From Paenibacillus sp. DCT19 (lineage in GTDB: Bacteria > Bacillota > Bacilli > Paenibacillales > Paenibacillaceae): a DNA stretch of 64,000 nt. This document shows positions 38,550 to 47,138 of this stretch, piece after piece. The DNA lies in contig NZ_CP029639.1 of assembly GCF_003268635.1 (NCBI RefSeq), positions 6,603,064 to 6,667,063 of the forward strand, read 5' to 3'. The position numbers and the translations under genes are program-made. The notes below the pieces were generated by a model. It searched no databases. It had not been told where the DNA came from and saw only the letters and a program-made list of their open reading frames with translations. Each line of letters starts with the position of its first letter. Position 1 is the stretch's first letter.

Positions 38550-39482
38550 TCAACCTTTCTGAGGTAGAGCTACTCGGTGAGTATTAGAAATGGATTGGAG
38601 CGAGTATGCAAGCCCTTCCTCATCAAAGAAGTTTCGATATGAATTCTCGTACTCTGACTTGACCATTTTACGAAAGGCAACCATTTCCTCCCGTTTGCTT
38701 GGATCCATATCCGGAATAGCTGCAATAAGACGTTTGGTATAGATATGCTGTGGGTTCTCAAAAATATCATCTGTTGTTCCCTGCTCCACATATCGACCTT
38801 TATACATAATCCCAATCTGATTACACATATGCCTTATGATCCCGAGATCATGGCTAATGAACAGATAGGTCAAATTCAATTCCTTTTGAATATCCTGCAT
38901 GAAGTTTAGCACCTGGGCTTGTACCGATACGTCCAGTGCGGATACAGGCTCATCAGCAATGATCAGTTTCGGCTTCAAGGCGATTGCTCGCGCAATTCCG
39001 ATCCGCTGACGTTGACCACCGGAGAATTCATGTGGATATTTGTAGATGGATTCAGGACTAAGCCCGACCTTCTCTAGTAATTCTCTTACTTGTTTTTTCT
39101 CTTCCGTAGCCGTCAGTCGCTCGTAGTTACGGAGTGGCTCGGCAATGATATCAATAACCCGCTTCTTCGGATTAAGGGAAGAGTACGGATCCTGGAAAAT
39201 CATTTGCACATCGCGCTGAAGCTGCCGATCTTTACGACGTTCTGTGGCTAGATTTTTGCCATTAAACATGACCTTGCCCTCTGTTACGTGATTCAGACCG
39301 ATAATGGCTCTTCCTGTCGTCGTTTTACCAGAACCAGATTCCCCGACAAGTCCATAGGTTTGTCCTTGTTCGATGGAGAAGCTAACATCATCAACTGCTT
39401 TGATACTTCCAATCTCGCGCTTGAGCAAGCCACCACGAATCGGAAAATGTATTTTGAGTCCTTCTACTTCTAGTAGTGCCAT
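38550..39482 (-). CDS. oppF: Oligopeptide ABC transporter ATPase OppF
   Basis: Protein of 310 residues. Walker A GESGSGKTTTGRAI, signature FSGGQRQRIGIARAIALKP, Walker B KLIIADEPVSALDVS and the switch His in FISHDLGI. The C-terminus holds the oligopeptide/dipeptide transporter extension (TKRLIAAIPDMDP) but its Cys cluster is not evident. Pairs with OppD to power import. Confidence 0.93.
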   Translation of the reverse strand: MALLEVEGLKIHFPIRGGLLKREIGSIKAVDDVSFSIEQGQTYGLVGESGSGKTTTGRAIIGLNHVTEGKVMFNGKNLATERRKDRQLQRDVQMIFQDPYSSLNPKKRVIDIIAEPLRNYERLTATEEKKQVRELLEKVGLSPESIYKYPHEFSGGQRQRIGIARAIALKPKLIIADEPVSALDVSVQAQVLNFMQDIQKELNLTYLFISHDLGIIRHMCNQIGIMYKGRYVEQGTTDDIFENPQHIYTKRLIAAIPDMDPSKREEMVAFRKMVKSEYENSYRNFFDEEGLAYSLQSISNTHRVALPQKG

Positions 39483-39496
39483 TATGTTGTTCCTCC

Positions 39497-40501
39497 TCAG
39501 CTTTGATCAGGGAAATGAAAGTGCTGGTAACAGGTGCATCTTACATAGTGACCTGGCGCAATTTCATGCATCTGTGGGTTCTCTTCATGAGCCGAATCAT
39601 CAATCCATGGAATTCGGGCCTTGAAGCGGCACCCTTGGCGAGGAAGATTTTTAAGTGAAGGAACGATGCCTTGAATGACATGCAGCTTCGACTTCTCGTC
39701 TGTATCTGTAATCGTAGGAATAGAATTTAATAGTGAACGTGTATAAGGATGTTGAGCATTGCTCATCAAGGTATAGATATCTGCAATTTCAACAATCTCA
39801 CCTGCATACATGACTGCAACCCGGTCGGCCATTTCAGCTACTACACCGAGGTCATGCGTGATTAGGATGATGCCTGCATTGATCTCATTCTTCAGATCGC
39901 GAATAAGTTCTAGGATTTGTAGTTGAATGGTAACATCCAGTGCGGTAGTTGGCTCATCGGCAATTAACAGTTCAGGTTTATTGGCAATCGCAATGGCTAT
40001 AACAACTCTCTGTCTCATACCGCCTGATAGTTCGTGAGGGTACTGCTTATAAATATGTTCAGGTCGTGGAATTCCGACTTGGTTAAGCAGATCGATAACT
40101 TTCACTTTCTTATCTTTGGAAGAAAGCTTAGGTTGATGCAGCGTCAGAATCTCTTCGATCTGTTCGCCGATAATCATTAGAGGATTTAGTGCTGATAACG
40201 GGTCCTGGAAAATCATACCCATCTCATTACCACGAAGTTTGTTTAATTTGTTAGGAGATATATTAGCTATATCCTGTCCTTTATACAAAATTTGACCTTC
40301 AATTTTTGCTTTGTTGTGCAAGCCCATCAGTGAGAAGGCAAATGCACTTTTTCCCGATCCCGATTCTCCTACGATAGCTAACACTTCATTTTTCTTAACG
40401 GTAAGGTTAACGTGGTCAACTGCTGCGTAATAGTCATCTTCAATTCTGAAAGATGTAGTTAGATTTCTGACTTCCAATAGGTCTGTATTCAAATCAATCA
40501 C
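39497..40501 (-). CDS. oppD: Oligopeptide ABC transporter ATPase OppD
   Basis: Walker A GESGSGKSAFAFSL, signature LSGGMRQRVVIAIAIANKP, Walker B LLIADEPTTALDVT, switch His ITHDLGV and the C-terminal extension SRQGCRFKARIPW-type (LPRQGCRFKARIPW) of OppD. The start is uncertain: GTG at 40501 (VIDLNTDLLEV) or TTG at 40492, which has AGGGTGA at good spacing. The frame remains open to 40600 but the extra residues are not family-like. First gene of the operon; an AT-rich promoter region lies upstream. Confidence 0.9.
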   Translation of the reverse strand: MIDLNTDLLEVRNLTTSFRIEDDYYAAVDHVNLTVKKNEVLAIVGESGSGKSAFAFSLMGLHNKAKIEGQILYKGQDIANISPNKLNKLRGNEMGMIFQDPLSALNPLMIIGEQIEEILTLHQPKLSSKDKKVKVIDLLNQVGIPRPEHIYKQYPHELSGGMRQRVVIAIAIANKPELLIADEPTTALDVTIQLQILELIRDLKNEINAGIILITHDLGVVAEMADRVAVMYAGEIVEIADIYTLMSNAQHPYTRSLLNSIPTITDTDEKSKLHVIQGIVPSLKNLPRQGCRFKARIPWIDDSAHEENPQMHEIAPGHYVRCTCYQHFHFPDQS

Positions 40502-41162
40502 CCTAACCCCAAAATTTCCGCAGAATGTATTCTTCACAAGATGAATGCATCCACTGTATATTTCCATGTTTTTGAAGACAACGAACAAATTTTTATACAA
40601 AATGCGAATTCAGCAAATGAATTAAACTTTTGTATTTTAATTTAGACCATTGGTCAATTAATGTTGAGCATTCCTACCGGGATTATATAGCAAAATAATT
40701 AATGTAATCATACGTGTAAATTTAGGTGACGTCAATGCTTATTTTGAGATTTTTGGAATAAATGTTTTTTATACCACAGTTTTGGGTATTAGCTATGCTA
40801 AAAAGGTAAATATTAAGGAGTTTCGAGCATTAAAGGAGGGGGACATCTGGAAGTTTTACATTAAGTAGAGTTGTCAAAATTATAAACATAACATTAACGT
40901 TACATATAATGTATATATAAGTGTAGCATATAGCCGATATAATCTCTTATAATAAACATATATGTTAACTTTGTGATATGTGTGGTTAGTTCTAGTCGTT
41001 TAGAAGTAAACGCATACTTACAAACAAATATATACAAATATGATACTGGCTACCCTTTTATTGAATCAACGGTTTATTGCTAGTTATTATAGTATAAATT
41101 TTTTTATTTACTGCTGTAAAGGACTAATTGTCATCTTTTATCATTTTTTTTACAAAACAATG
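40502..41162. other. AT-rich upstream region of the opp operon
   Basis: About 660 bases, very AT-rich, holding the opp promoter. On the plus strand two strong Shine-Dalgarno-like runs (AAGGAG near 40815 and AAAGGAGGGGG near 40832) are not followed by a convincing gene. No other structure is recognised. Confidence 0.5.
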
Positions 41163-41190
41163 AAAAAAGCCCTGCAAAATGCAGGACTTT
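41163..41190 (-). terminator. Terminator after the M15 peptidase gene
   Basis: On the minus strand AGTCCTGC and GCAGGGCT pair around ATTTT, followed by TTTTT; about 40 bases past the stop. Confidence 0.9.
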
Positions 41191-41230
41191 ACTAATAAAC
41201 ATACGTATAAGTGAATATTAATAATATTAA

Positions 41231-41821
41231 TTATTGCATAACCGGTGGTCGTTTGCCCCGCTTTAATTCGTTAATGCTTAAGCCAAAATCCATTTGCAAA
41301 TGAGGGTAGTCGGGAAAGTTAGCCCAATCCCCTCCCCAAGTAAATCCCAGGTCTTTTGCAAGCGCAACAACCTCCATCCAATCAGGCTCACCATTACCGT
41401 TATCGTCTCGTTCCATATCCCATACAATCTCTCCTTGAGGTGTACGAAGAGCGAAATCAATGGCTAATCCATAATTGTGATAAGATTCTCCGCCTCTGGC
41501 GTTGGTGACAATGTTCCCAGTACCTGTACGTCCTTGATCAAACAGTGCATCCTGTTCCTCTATACTTCGATAACCATGAGTAATGACAACCTCTATGCCA
41601 CGCCTGGCTGCTTTTCGTACCAACAGCTCCTCACTCTCAGCGACAAGGGGATGTAGGCCTGTAATTGGAATAACTTCTTGCGAGCTCCCCGGCCATATTT
41701 CATATACATCATCTTTTTGCTGAAGCCATATATATACAACGACAAGGAGCAAAGTAGCGATAAGCCAAAATCGTAAACTACTTTTCCGTTTTTGCTGTTT
41801 TTTGCGTTTCGATTTGTTCAT
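41231..41821 (-). CDS. M15-family membrane-anchored peptidoglycan peptidase
   Basis: Protein of 196 residues. Basic N-terminus, one membrane helix (about 18-35) and an M15C-type domain with zinc ligands in ESYHNYGLAIDFAL (His, Asp) and DYPHLQMDF (His), plus the YRSIEEQDALFDQGRT substrate motif. Closest in plan to CwlK-type L-alanyl-D-glutamate peptidases or VanY-like D,D-carboxypeptidases; the exact bond cut cannot be told. AGGAG precedes the ATG. Confidence 0.9.
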   Translation of the reverse strand: MNKSKRKKQQKRKSSLRFWLIATLLLVVVYIWLQQKDDVYEIWPGSSQEVIPITGLHPLVAESEELLVRKAARRGIEVVITHGYRSIEEQDALFDQGRTGTGNIVTNARGGESYHNYGLAIDFALRTPQGEIVWDMERDDNGNGEPDWMEVVALAKDLGFTWGGDWANFPDYPHLQMDFGLSINELKRGKRPPVMQ

Positions 41822-41969
41822 TATAATCTCCTGATGTAGTGAACTTTAATATGACCACCTTCATTTAGCCTATACCTTATATCATAACATCGGACTTTCC
41901 TAATGCACAATTTAGCCGAATAATATCCAAACGCAAGTGCATTTTGAAATAAGTAATTAATGAATATGC

Positions 41970-42000
41970 AAAAAAGCAGCCGGCTATAAGCCGACTGCTT
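41970..42000 (-). terminator. Terminator after rpsR
   Basis: AAGCAGTCGGCTT pairs with AGCCGGCTGCTT on the minus strand, followed by TTTT; 21 bases past the rpsR stop. Confidence 0.9.
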
Positions 42001-42020
42001 GGTATCCATGCTGAGTAAGA

Positions 42021-42290
42021 CTACTCAGTAGTGTATGGCAATAATGCGATTTGACGGGAGCGTTTGATTGCAATCGTCAAAGCACGTTGATATTTAGCGC
42101 TAGTACCTGTTACACGGCGTGGCAAAATTTTTCCACGTTCGCTGATAAATTTACGAAGCAAGTCCGTATCTTTATAATCGATGTGAGTAATTTTGTTTGC
42201 TGTGAAGAAGCATACTTTACGACGTTTGTTACGACCGCCACGACGTGCTGGTCTTTTATCGTCTCCGCCTTCTCTTTGCTTGAAGCCCAT
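42021..42290 (-). CDS. rpsR: Ribosomal protein bS18
   Basis: Protein of 89 residues. The S18 core is [20 protein letters not shown] and [20 protein letters not shown]. The N-terminus is extended and basic ([16 protein letters not shown]), as in related species. Third gene of the rpsF-ssb-rpsR operon; S18 forms a heterodimer with S6 in the 30S platform. Confidence 0.97.
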   Translation of the reverse strand: MGFKQREGGDDKRPARRGGRNKRRKVCFFTANKITHIDYKDTDLLRKFISERGKILPRRVTGTSAKYQRALTIAIKRSRQIALLPYTTE

Positions 42291-42346
42291 GCTTTTCAGT
42301 CCTTTCCTATCGTGTAACTAATATCTCCTTAGAGAATCGGTTCACG

Positions 42347-42829
42347 TTAAAATGGCAAATCATCATCCGATATATCAATCGGTTTTCCGTCATCGGAAAA
42401 AGGATCCTGATTGTTGCTACGCGAATTATTATTGTTCGCGCGCCCGCCGCCTCCGTAAGAAGGCTCTTCACGCATTGGTTGCCCACCGCCGCCACCGTTG
42501 TTATCACGGTTAGCTGACTCCAAGAAACGGACGTTATCGGCAATGACTTCGGTCACGTATACACGTTTTCCTTCGTTATTCTCGTAGTTCCGTACTTGAA
42601 TGCGTCCTTCGACTGCAGCTAGGCGTCCTTTGCGCAAATAGTTTGCACAAGTCTCAGCAAGCTGTCTCCAGGTTACGACCGGAATGAAATCCGCTTCCCG
42701 CTCTCCCCCTTGGCTTGTAAACGGTCTGTCCACTGCCAAAGTAAATTGCGTAACTGCTACTCCTGCTGGAGTATAACGCAACTCAGGATCCCGGGTTAAC
42801 CGGCCGATCAGAATGACACGGTTCAACAA
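42347..42829 (-). CDS. ssb: Single-stranded DNA-binding protein
   Basis: Protein of 160 residues. OB fold begins [20 protein letters not shown]; a Gly/Asn-rich linker (about 108-145) leads to the acidic tip DISDDDLPF, which recruits repair and replication proteins. Lies between rpsF and rpsR, 50 bases after rpsF. Confidence 0.97.
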   Translation of the reverse strand: MLNRVILIGRLTRDPELRYTPAGVAVTQFTLAVDRPFTSQGGEREADFIPVVTWRQLAETCANYLRKGRLAAVEGRIQVRNYENNEGKRVYVTEVIADNVRFLESANRDNNGGGGGQPMREEPSYGGGGRANNNNSRSNNQDPFSDDGKPIDISDDDLPF

Positions 42830-42879
42830 TGTAATCCCCTCCTTCAGAGCGTATTGGTGCGTTAATCACGAGTTTTGTC

Positions 42880-43173
42880 TTAAGCAGACTTAACGTCGTT
42901 CGTAATGAGATAACGAATTACTTCGTCAGAAATCTTCATGAGACGCTCAAGTTCAGTAACAACTGCTGGTTCAGCAGTGAAGTGTACCAAAACATAAACA
43001 CCATCACGGAATTTCTTGATCTCATACGCAAGACGGCGTTTACCCATAACGTCGTGAGCTGTAACTTCACCACCGCCGTTGGAGATGATGCCTTGGAATT
43101 TATCGACTGTAGCTTGAACAACTTCTTGCTCAACGTCAGGACGAATAATGTACATCACTTCATATTTGCGCAT
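42880..43173 (-). CDS. rpsF: Ribosomal protein bS6
   Basis: Protein of 97 residues starting MRKYEVMYIIRPDVEQEVVQ at the ATG at 43173, preceded by AAGGAGGTG; the upstream open frame is not S6-like. Core features RRLAYEIKKFRDGVYVLVHF are present. First gene of the operon. A hairpin lies just upstream, where S6:S18 autoregulatory leaders occur. Confidence 0.97.
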   Translation of the reverse strand: MRKYEVMYIIRPDVEQEVVQATVDKFQGIISNGGGEVTAHDVMGKRRLAYEIKKFRDGVYVLVHFTAEPAVVTELERLMKISDEVIRYLITNDVKSA

Positions 43174-43198
43174 AATTTTCACCTCCTTATGGACTCTG

Positions 43199-43220
43199 GC
43201 CCTCAATCCAGGTTGAGAGC
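43199..43220 (-). promoter_or_regulatory. Hairpin in the rpsF leader
   Basis: GCCCTCAA/TTGAGAGC form a stem 25 bases before the rpsF start, next to the ribosome binding site. The location suits the S6:S18 leader motif, but the conserved CCG loop is not clear, so the identity is tentative. Confidence 0.35.
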
Positions 43221-43377
43221 AAGGAACGAGCACAAACTCGAACTATATTAATATAACAAATACAGAACCATAATGCAAGCAAACGTTCCCTTTATATATG
43301 ACACATGATCACCCGTACTATGGAGCACACTACAGAAGCTACAACGAAATACATTAGCCAAGGAGGTTTTTCATATC

Positions 43378-43572
43378 ATGGGCGAAAGAACTGAGTTTGA
43401 ACCAGGAGACAAAGCTCCAAATGATGGCGAGTACACCGAAGTCGGTGAGAATAGCTTTCACACGGAGATCAACAATCCAAAGCGAGTAACGCTGCATAAG
43501 GGTGAATCCTTCCCAGAGACAAGCAATCATAATCGTAAGTGGAAGAAGCTGACTAAGGCTCGTGTCCACTAA
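43378..43572 (+). CDS. YjzC-like small protein
   Basis: Protein of 64 residues on the plus strand with AGGAGG before the ATG. It matches the YjzC family plan: FEPGDKAPNDGEYTEVGE at the start and the invariant FPETSNHNRKWKKL near the end. Function unknown in any species; in Bacillus the family is linked to late growth or sporulation. The gene stands alone and is followed by a structured region and a terminator. Confidence 0.88.
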   Translation: MGERTEFEPGDKAPNDGEYTEVGENSFHTEINNPKRVTLHKGESFPETSNHNRKWKKLTKARVH

Positions 43573-43626
43573 GTAAAACTTTTTTTCAGCTCAACGTATA
43601 TAAAACGAAATAAAGCACATAATACA

Positions 43627-43847
43627 ATCAGGCGGTGCACGAGAGAGGTGTGGTTCCGTTGGACAACGAAGCCGTTTCGGAAATGCATCACGTAATATAA
43701 GAAGCAAGTGGTTGTGTGTAAGACCCTGTGTCCTAAGCACGAGTATTGCTTCAGCAGTACGCCAAAGTTTCTAATCTTTACGCCAGATTGTTTCCTACTA
43801 ACCGAATGCACCGCCGGATAGAGAGCCCTTAGGGGCTCTTTATTTTT
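43627..43847 (+). ncRNA. Candidate structured RNA downstream of the yjzC-like gene
   Basis: ATCAGGCGGTGCA (43627-43639) and TGCACCGCCGGAT (43807-43819) pair over 13 positions with one A-G mismatch, closing a region of about 190 bases. Inside are possible stems GTT/AAC and TTCCG/CGGAA near 43655-43682 and AAGCAA/TTGCTT near 43701-43752. The terminator follows at once. No tRNA, tmRNA, SRP RNA, RNase P or 6S core motif was recognised. It could be an independent sRNA or a structured 3' end of the yjzC transcript. Confidence 0.45.
43821..43847 (+). terminator. Plus-strand terminator
   Basis: AGAGCCC/GGGCTCT stem with a TTAG loop followed by TTATTTTT. It serves the yjzC-like gene and the candidate RNA. 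Confidence 0.92.
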
Positions 43848-44010
43848 GCGTCCATAGCTAATCGTGATTACTTCACTTCATTCCTTTGCTTTTGCTACCC
43901 TATAAAAAGAATGAGCAAACAAAAAAAGCCTTCCTTATTAGGAAGACTTCCTTCTTATATAACTCAACGCTTCGTTGAGTAATCGAATGTTTTAACATGT
44001 ACAAGTGAAG

Positions 44011-44101
44011 TGGCGGAAAGGGTGGGATTCGAACCCACGCACGCTGTGACACGCCTAGCTGATTTCGAGTCAGCCCCCTTGGGCCTCTTGGGTACCTTTC
44101 C
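44011..44101 (-). tRNA. tRNA-Ser (anticodon CGA)
   Basis: On the minus strand the sequence begins GGAAAGGTACCCAAGAGG and ends TTTCCGCCA, with a seven-pair acceptor stem (GGAAAGG/CCTTTCC), G73 and an encoded CCA. The anticodon stem-loop is GCTGA-CTCGAAA-TCAGC, giving CGA, which reads UCG. The long variable arm (TAGGCGTGTCACAGCGTGC region) is typical of serine tRNAs. TTCGAAT forms the T loop. Confidence 0.95.
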
Positions 44102-44246
44102 GCAGCAATATTGATTATAGCATGATCATTTACAGAACGCAATACCTAGCCCAGCCTGCATGTAAACGCTATTTTAGGTATGATTTATTCAAATTCATAT
44201 TCTTCATTCTGCTAGTGATTTGCTCATGATTTAGCTTCAAATGTAC

Positions 44247-44465
44247 TTATGATTCAGCTAGATCTTCTGCTGACCGTAGCACTTTTTTCATGTTTTTCTC
44301 AAACTTCGCTCTTGGAATAAGCACGCTATGTTTACACCCTACACATTTGATACGGATATCCATCCCCATACGAATGATCTCCATCTCATTGCTTCCGCAT
44401 GGATGCTGCTTCTTCATCTGCACGATGTCCCCGAGCTGAAAAATTTTACGCTCCACCTGTGCCAT
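44247..44465 (-). CDS. DUF951 small protein (YyzM-like)
   Basis: Protein of 72 residues from MAQVERKIFQLGD. It carries the DUF951 signature DIVQMKKQHPCGSNEMEI and MDIRIKCVGCKHSVLIPRAK; Cys/His residues suggest a metal site. An ATG three codons upstream is also in frame, and both starts lie inside the end of the mscS gene (overlap about 20-29 bases), so translation is probably coupled. The same pair is adjacent in other Firmicutes near the origin. Role unknown. Confidence 0.9.
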   Translation of the reverse strand: MAQVERKIFQLGDIVQMKKQHPCGSNEMEIIRMGMDIRIKCVGCKHSVLIPRAKFEKNMKKVLRSAEDLAES

Positions 44466-45378
44466 CCCCCTCATCCTGTTCTTTGCCTGCTGCCTGCTCT
44501 AACGCTGCTTGATTGCTCATCTCTTGATACTCCAGTGATTTCTTCACATCACTTTGAATCTGACGTTCTACAGAAGATCTGGAGTTTGGCATACACTCTG
44601 CAACGATGCGAACAACGTACTCTGAGGTAGACATCGATTGTATTCCAAGTACATCTGGAACTTTTACAATGTTGAGATCACGAGTTTCAATACCAACTAA
44701 CGCTCGCTTTACCAAATGAACCGACTCATCCAAACTCAAATCAGCCTTCATTGGAATGTCTACAACAGCAAGTGAATTGGACATCGAGAAATTCGTTACA
44801 CTGGCAATGGTACCATTAGGTATGATGTGCACCTCACCTTGCCAACTGACCAACTTGGTTGTTCGGAGTCCGATAACCTCAACCGTTCCTTTATACGTGC
44901 CAGTCTGAATGACATCCCCTACAGCAAATTGATCCTCTAATATAATGAAGAAACCCGTAATTACATCTTTCACTAATCCTTGTGCACCAAAACCGATTGC
45001 AAGCCCGAGCACACCAGCACTGGCAAGTAACGGTCCTACTTTTACATTAATCTCTGATAATACCAGCAACACCATGATGAAGTTACACGTTATTGAGGTG
45101 GCGTTCTTCAGCAATTCACCTACCGTAACAAATCTGCGAGGATTAACGCGAAGGCGGCCTTCCTGCTTCTGCTTCATACTACGATCGATAATACGCGACA
45201 CAATTTTAATCACAATTCGAGTAACAATAAAGATAAGTAAGATCCTCAGGGAACTGAATAAAATATTAAACCACATATCTGCATCAGCAACTTTGTTCCA
45301 TAATTGATCTGTCCAACTGAGAGCCGCTTCTATTGGACTCGTAGGCTCAGGAACAGTCATATATTTAAACGACCACAT
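44446..45378 (-). CDS. MscS-family mechanosensitive channel
   Basis: Protein of 310 residues. N-terminal membrane helices (LFSSLRILLIFIVTRIVIKI), then the pore helix region GPLLASAGVLGLAIGFGAQG and LVKDVITGFFIILEDQFAVG with the cytoplasmic beta domain VGDVIQTGTYKGTVEVIGLR. Similar to YkuT/YggB of Bacillus. It opens on membrane tension and releases solutes after osmotic downshock. Confidence 0.93.
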   Translation of the reverse strand: MWSFKYMTVPEPTSPIEAALSWTDQLWNKVADADMWFNILFSSLRILLIFIVTRIVIKIVSRIIDRSMKQKQEGRLRVNPRRFVTVGELLKNATSITCNFIMVLLVLSEINVKVGPLLASAGVLGLAIGFGAQGLVKDVITGFFIILEDQFAVGDVIQTGTYKGTVEVIGLRTTKLVSWQGEVHIIPNGTIASVTNFSMSNSLAVVDIPMKADLSLDESVHLVKRALVGIETRDLNIVKVPDVLGIQSMSTSEYVVRIVAECMPNSRSSVERQIQSDVKKSLEYQEMSNQAALEQAAGKEQDEGDGTGGA

Positions 45379-45392
45379 TCATCCATCCCCCT

Positions 45393-45656
45393 CTACATCG
45401 GTATGTTATCATAGCTGTCTTCCGTTTTGAAATAGAGGCCTCGAATCTCCACGAACTCATTCCGAATGATCTGTTGCACCCTCAGCACATCTTCCTTGGG
45501 AAACTGAATACAGAGTGCACAGCCTGCCGTAATCTCTTTCGGTGTTGGAAATAAGTCGATCTCAATCTCAGCAAATTCTAACAACATCTCCGCTCGTAGT
45601 GCCTGCTGAGTAGAATCAAAAGCAATCAACATCCAATCATCTAACCATTCGTCCAT
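45393..45656 (-). CDS. DUF3343 protein
   Basis: Protein of 87 residues. WMLIAFDSTQQALRAEMLL, then EIDLFPTPKEITAGCALCIQ gives the central P-x-P-x-x-I and GC-x-LC pattern of DUF3343, a family proposed to carry selenium or sulfur. A class V aminotransferase of the kind often associated lies 1.5 kb away. GGGAG precedes the ATG. Starts 14 bases before the mscS gene in transcription order. Confidence 0.85.
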   Translation of the reverse strand: MDEWLDDWMLIAFDSTQQALRAEMLLEFAEIEIDLFPTPKEITAGCALCIQFPKEDVLRVQQIIRNEFVEIRGLYFKTEDSYDNIPM

Positions 45657-45807
45657 GCCCGGCTCCCTTCGATCTTACTTAGCTCCAATTTACCCTCATT
45701 GGGTCACATCATAACCTTCTCATGAAAAAGCTTGTCCTGACCAAGTATAAAACGCTCTATCCTTCCATATACTGTTACTACCATTTCAAGGGGAAAGGAT
45801 AGATCCT

Positions 45808-46413
45808 ATGAAACCCATCTCGCATTCATTTTCATCCCAAGAGTTGACCAGCTTGAAAATTCCTCATACCGATCCTGGCGTACATTCTGCTATTATTCAT
45901 CGCTTAATGTTTCATCTCTACAAAGCTCACTCGTTACAAAATGTTGTAATCGTATGCATCGGTACTGATCGATCTACTGGGGACTGCTTAGGTCCACTGG
46001 TAGGTTCAGCTCTTGCTAAATGGGACAGCCCTCTCTTCCACCTTTATGGCACACTAGATGAACCCGTACATGCTATGAATCTGCAAGAAACACTTCACAA
46101 AATCCAAGCCACACACCATAATCCATATGTCATCGGAATTGATGCCTGTCTCGGACAATCCTCCAGTGTTGGTTGCATTCAAGTAGTCAATGGGCCATTG
46201 AAGCCTGGAGCTGGTGTAAATAAAGAATTACCGCCGGTCGGCGATATCCATCTGACAGGTATCGTTAACGTCGGCGGCTTCATGGAATACTTTGTTCTGC
46301 AGAATACAAGGCTCAGCTTGGTTATGCGCATGTCTGAGATTATATCCAGCAGTCTTTACTCGGCCATTCGAGAATGGCATGCTCGCTCTACTCTGCTTGC
46401 TGTGCCAGAGTAA
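45808..46413 (+). CDS. yyaC: YyaC family spore protease-like protein
   Basis: Protein of 201 residues on the plus strand. NVVIVCIGTDRSTGDCLGPL, VIGIDACLGQSSSVG and LPPVGDIHLTGIVNVGG match the YyaC family, which shares a fold with the germination protease GPR and is made during sporulation under sigma factors of the spore line. Convergent with the DUF4446 gene; their 3' ends overlap by 26 bases. Confidence 0.93.
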   Translation: MKPISHSFSSQELTSLKIPHTDPGVHSAIIHRLMFHLYKAHSLQNVVIVCIGTDRSTGDCLGPLVGSALAKWDSPLFHLYGTLDEPVHAMNLQETLHKIQATHHNPYVIGIDACLGQSSSVGCIQVVNGPLKPGAGVNKELPPVGDIHLTGIVNVGGFMEYFVLQNTRLSLVMRMSEIISSSLYSAIREWHARSTLLAVPE

Positions 46414-46888
46414 TCGCTTCTTTCTCTTCAGGGGAAAGTGTATACGTGGACTCTCCCCCTTTAAGAGGTTTAGCATAGACATACGAACCATCACGATTAT
46501 AAAGACCTGTGAGGATCATACCGTCTTGATTATCGTTAATCATTGCCATGGAAAAGCTGAGATCGCTACCTCTTTCACCATAAGCATTGTAACGCTTAAC
46601 CCCTACTTTACCCTGCATATGGGTCAATTTCTGCATGACTGCTTGTAGCTGATTCGTTTGCAGCTTGTGTTCATCTTCAATGCTATCCATCTGAATCTTC
46701 AGATTAATTAACAACGTCTCCAGATCTTCTACTCCTGTGCCAGACATCATCGCTTCATATTTCCGTTTAAACTTACGCAACTTTGCACCCTGTGCAATGC
46801 TAGTCACCAGCAAGATTACCAATAGTAATGCCATTCCGCCAATAATCCATAGCAATTGTTCCAGAATCAGCTCATTTAGTTCAGCCAT
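46388..46888 (-). CDS. DUF4446 membrane protein
   Basis: Protein of 166 residues. One membrane helix (about 12-32), a coiled-coil segment (about 55-95, LINLKIQMDSIEDEHKLQTN) and a C-terminal domain KVGVKRYNAYGERGSDLSFS with MINDNQDGMILTGLYNRDGS, the DUF4446 hallmark. Commonly found near yyaC and parB in this group. Function unknown. Confidence 0.9.
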   Translation of the reverse strand: MAELNELILEQLLWIIGGMALLLVILLVTSIAQGAKLRKFKRKYEAMMSGTGVEDLETLLINLKIQMDSIEDEHKLQTNQLQAVMQKLTHMQGKVGVKRYNAYGERGSDLSFSMAMINDNQDGMILTGLYNRDGSYVYAKPLKGGESTYTLSPEEKEAITLAQQAE

Positions 46889-47138
46889 GTAGTGTAACTA
46901 CCCCTCTGTTTGTTTGTTCAGATTAAGGTCTGTATCCTGTAGCATCATGCCTATATTACGAAATCACCTGATCGATCAGCCCTGAAATACAAAACTCCTC
47001 CTAGGATTCCCTAAGCCCCTTCGTATAACCAAGCGATACGTACCCGAGTATATCCACTCTCTTTATAATGGATTGAGATCATAACATGCCTAACAATGAT
47101 GTATCCCTGAATCAATTTGAAATTGATTCCCATGCGAC

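Noticed and set aside
41821..42009. Minus-strand frame of 62 codons between the M15 peptidase and rpsR genes
   Set aside because: It includes the rpsR terminator hairpin and has no ribosome binding site.
43569..43811. Minus-strand frame of 80 codons downstream of the yjzC-like gene
   Set aside because: It lies over the candidate structured RNA, lacks a ribosome binding site and is not protein-like.
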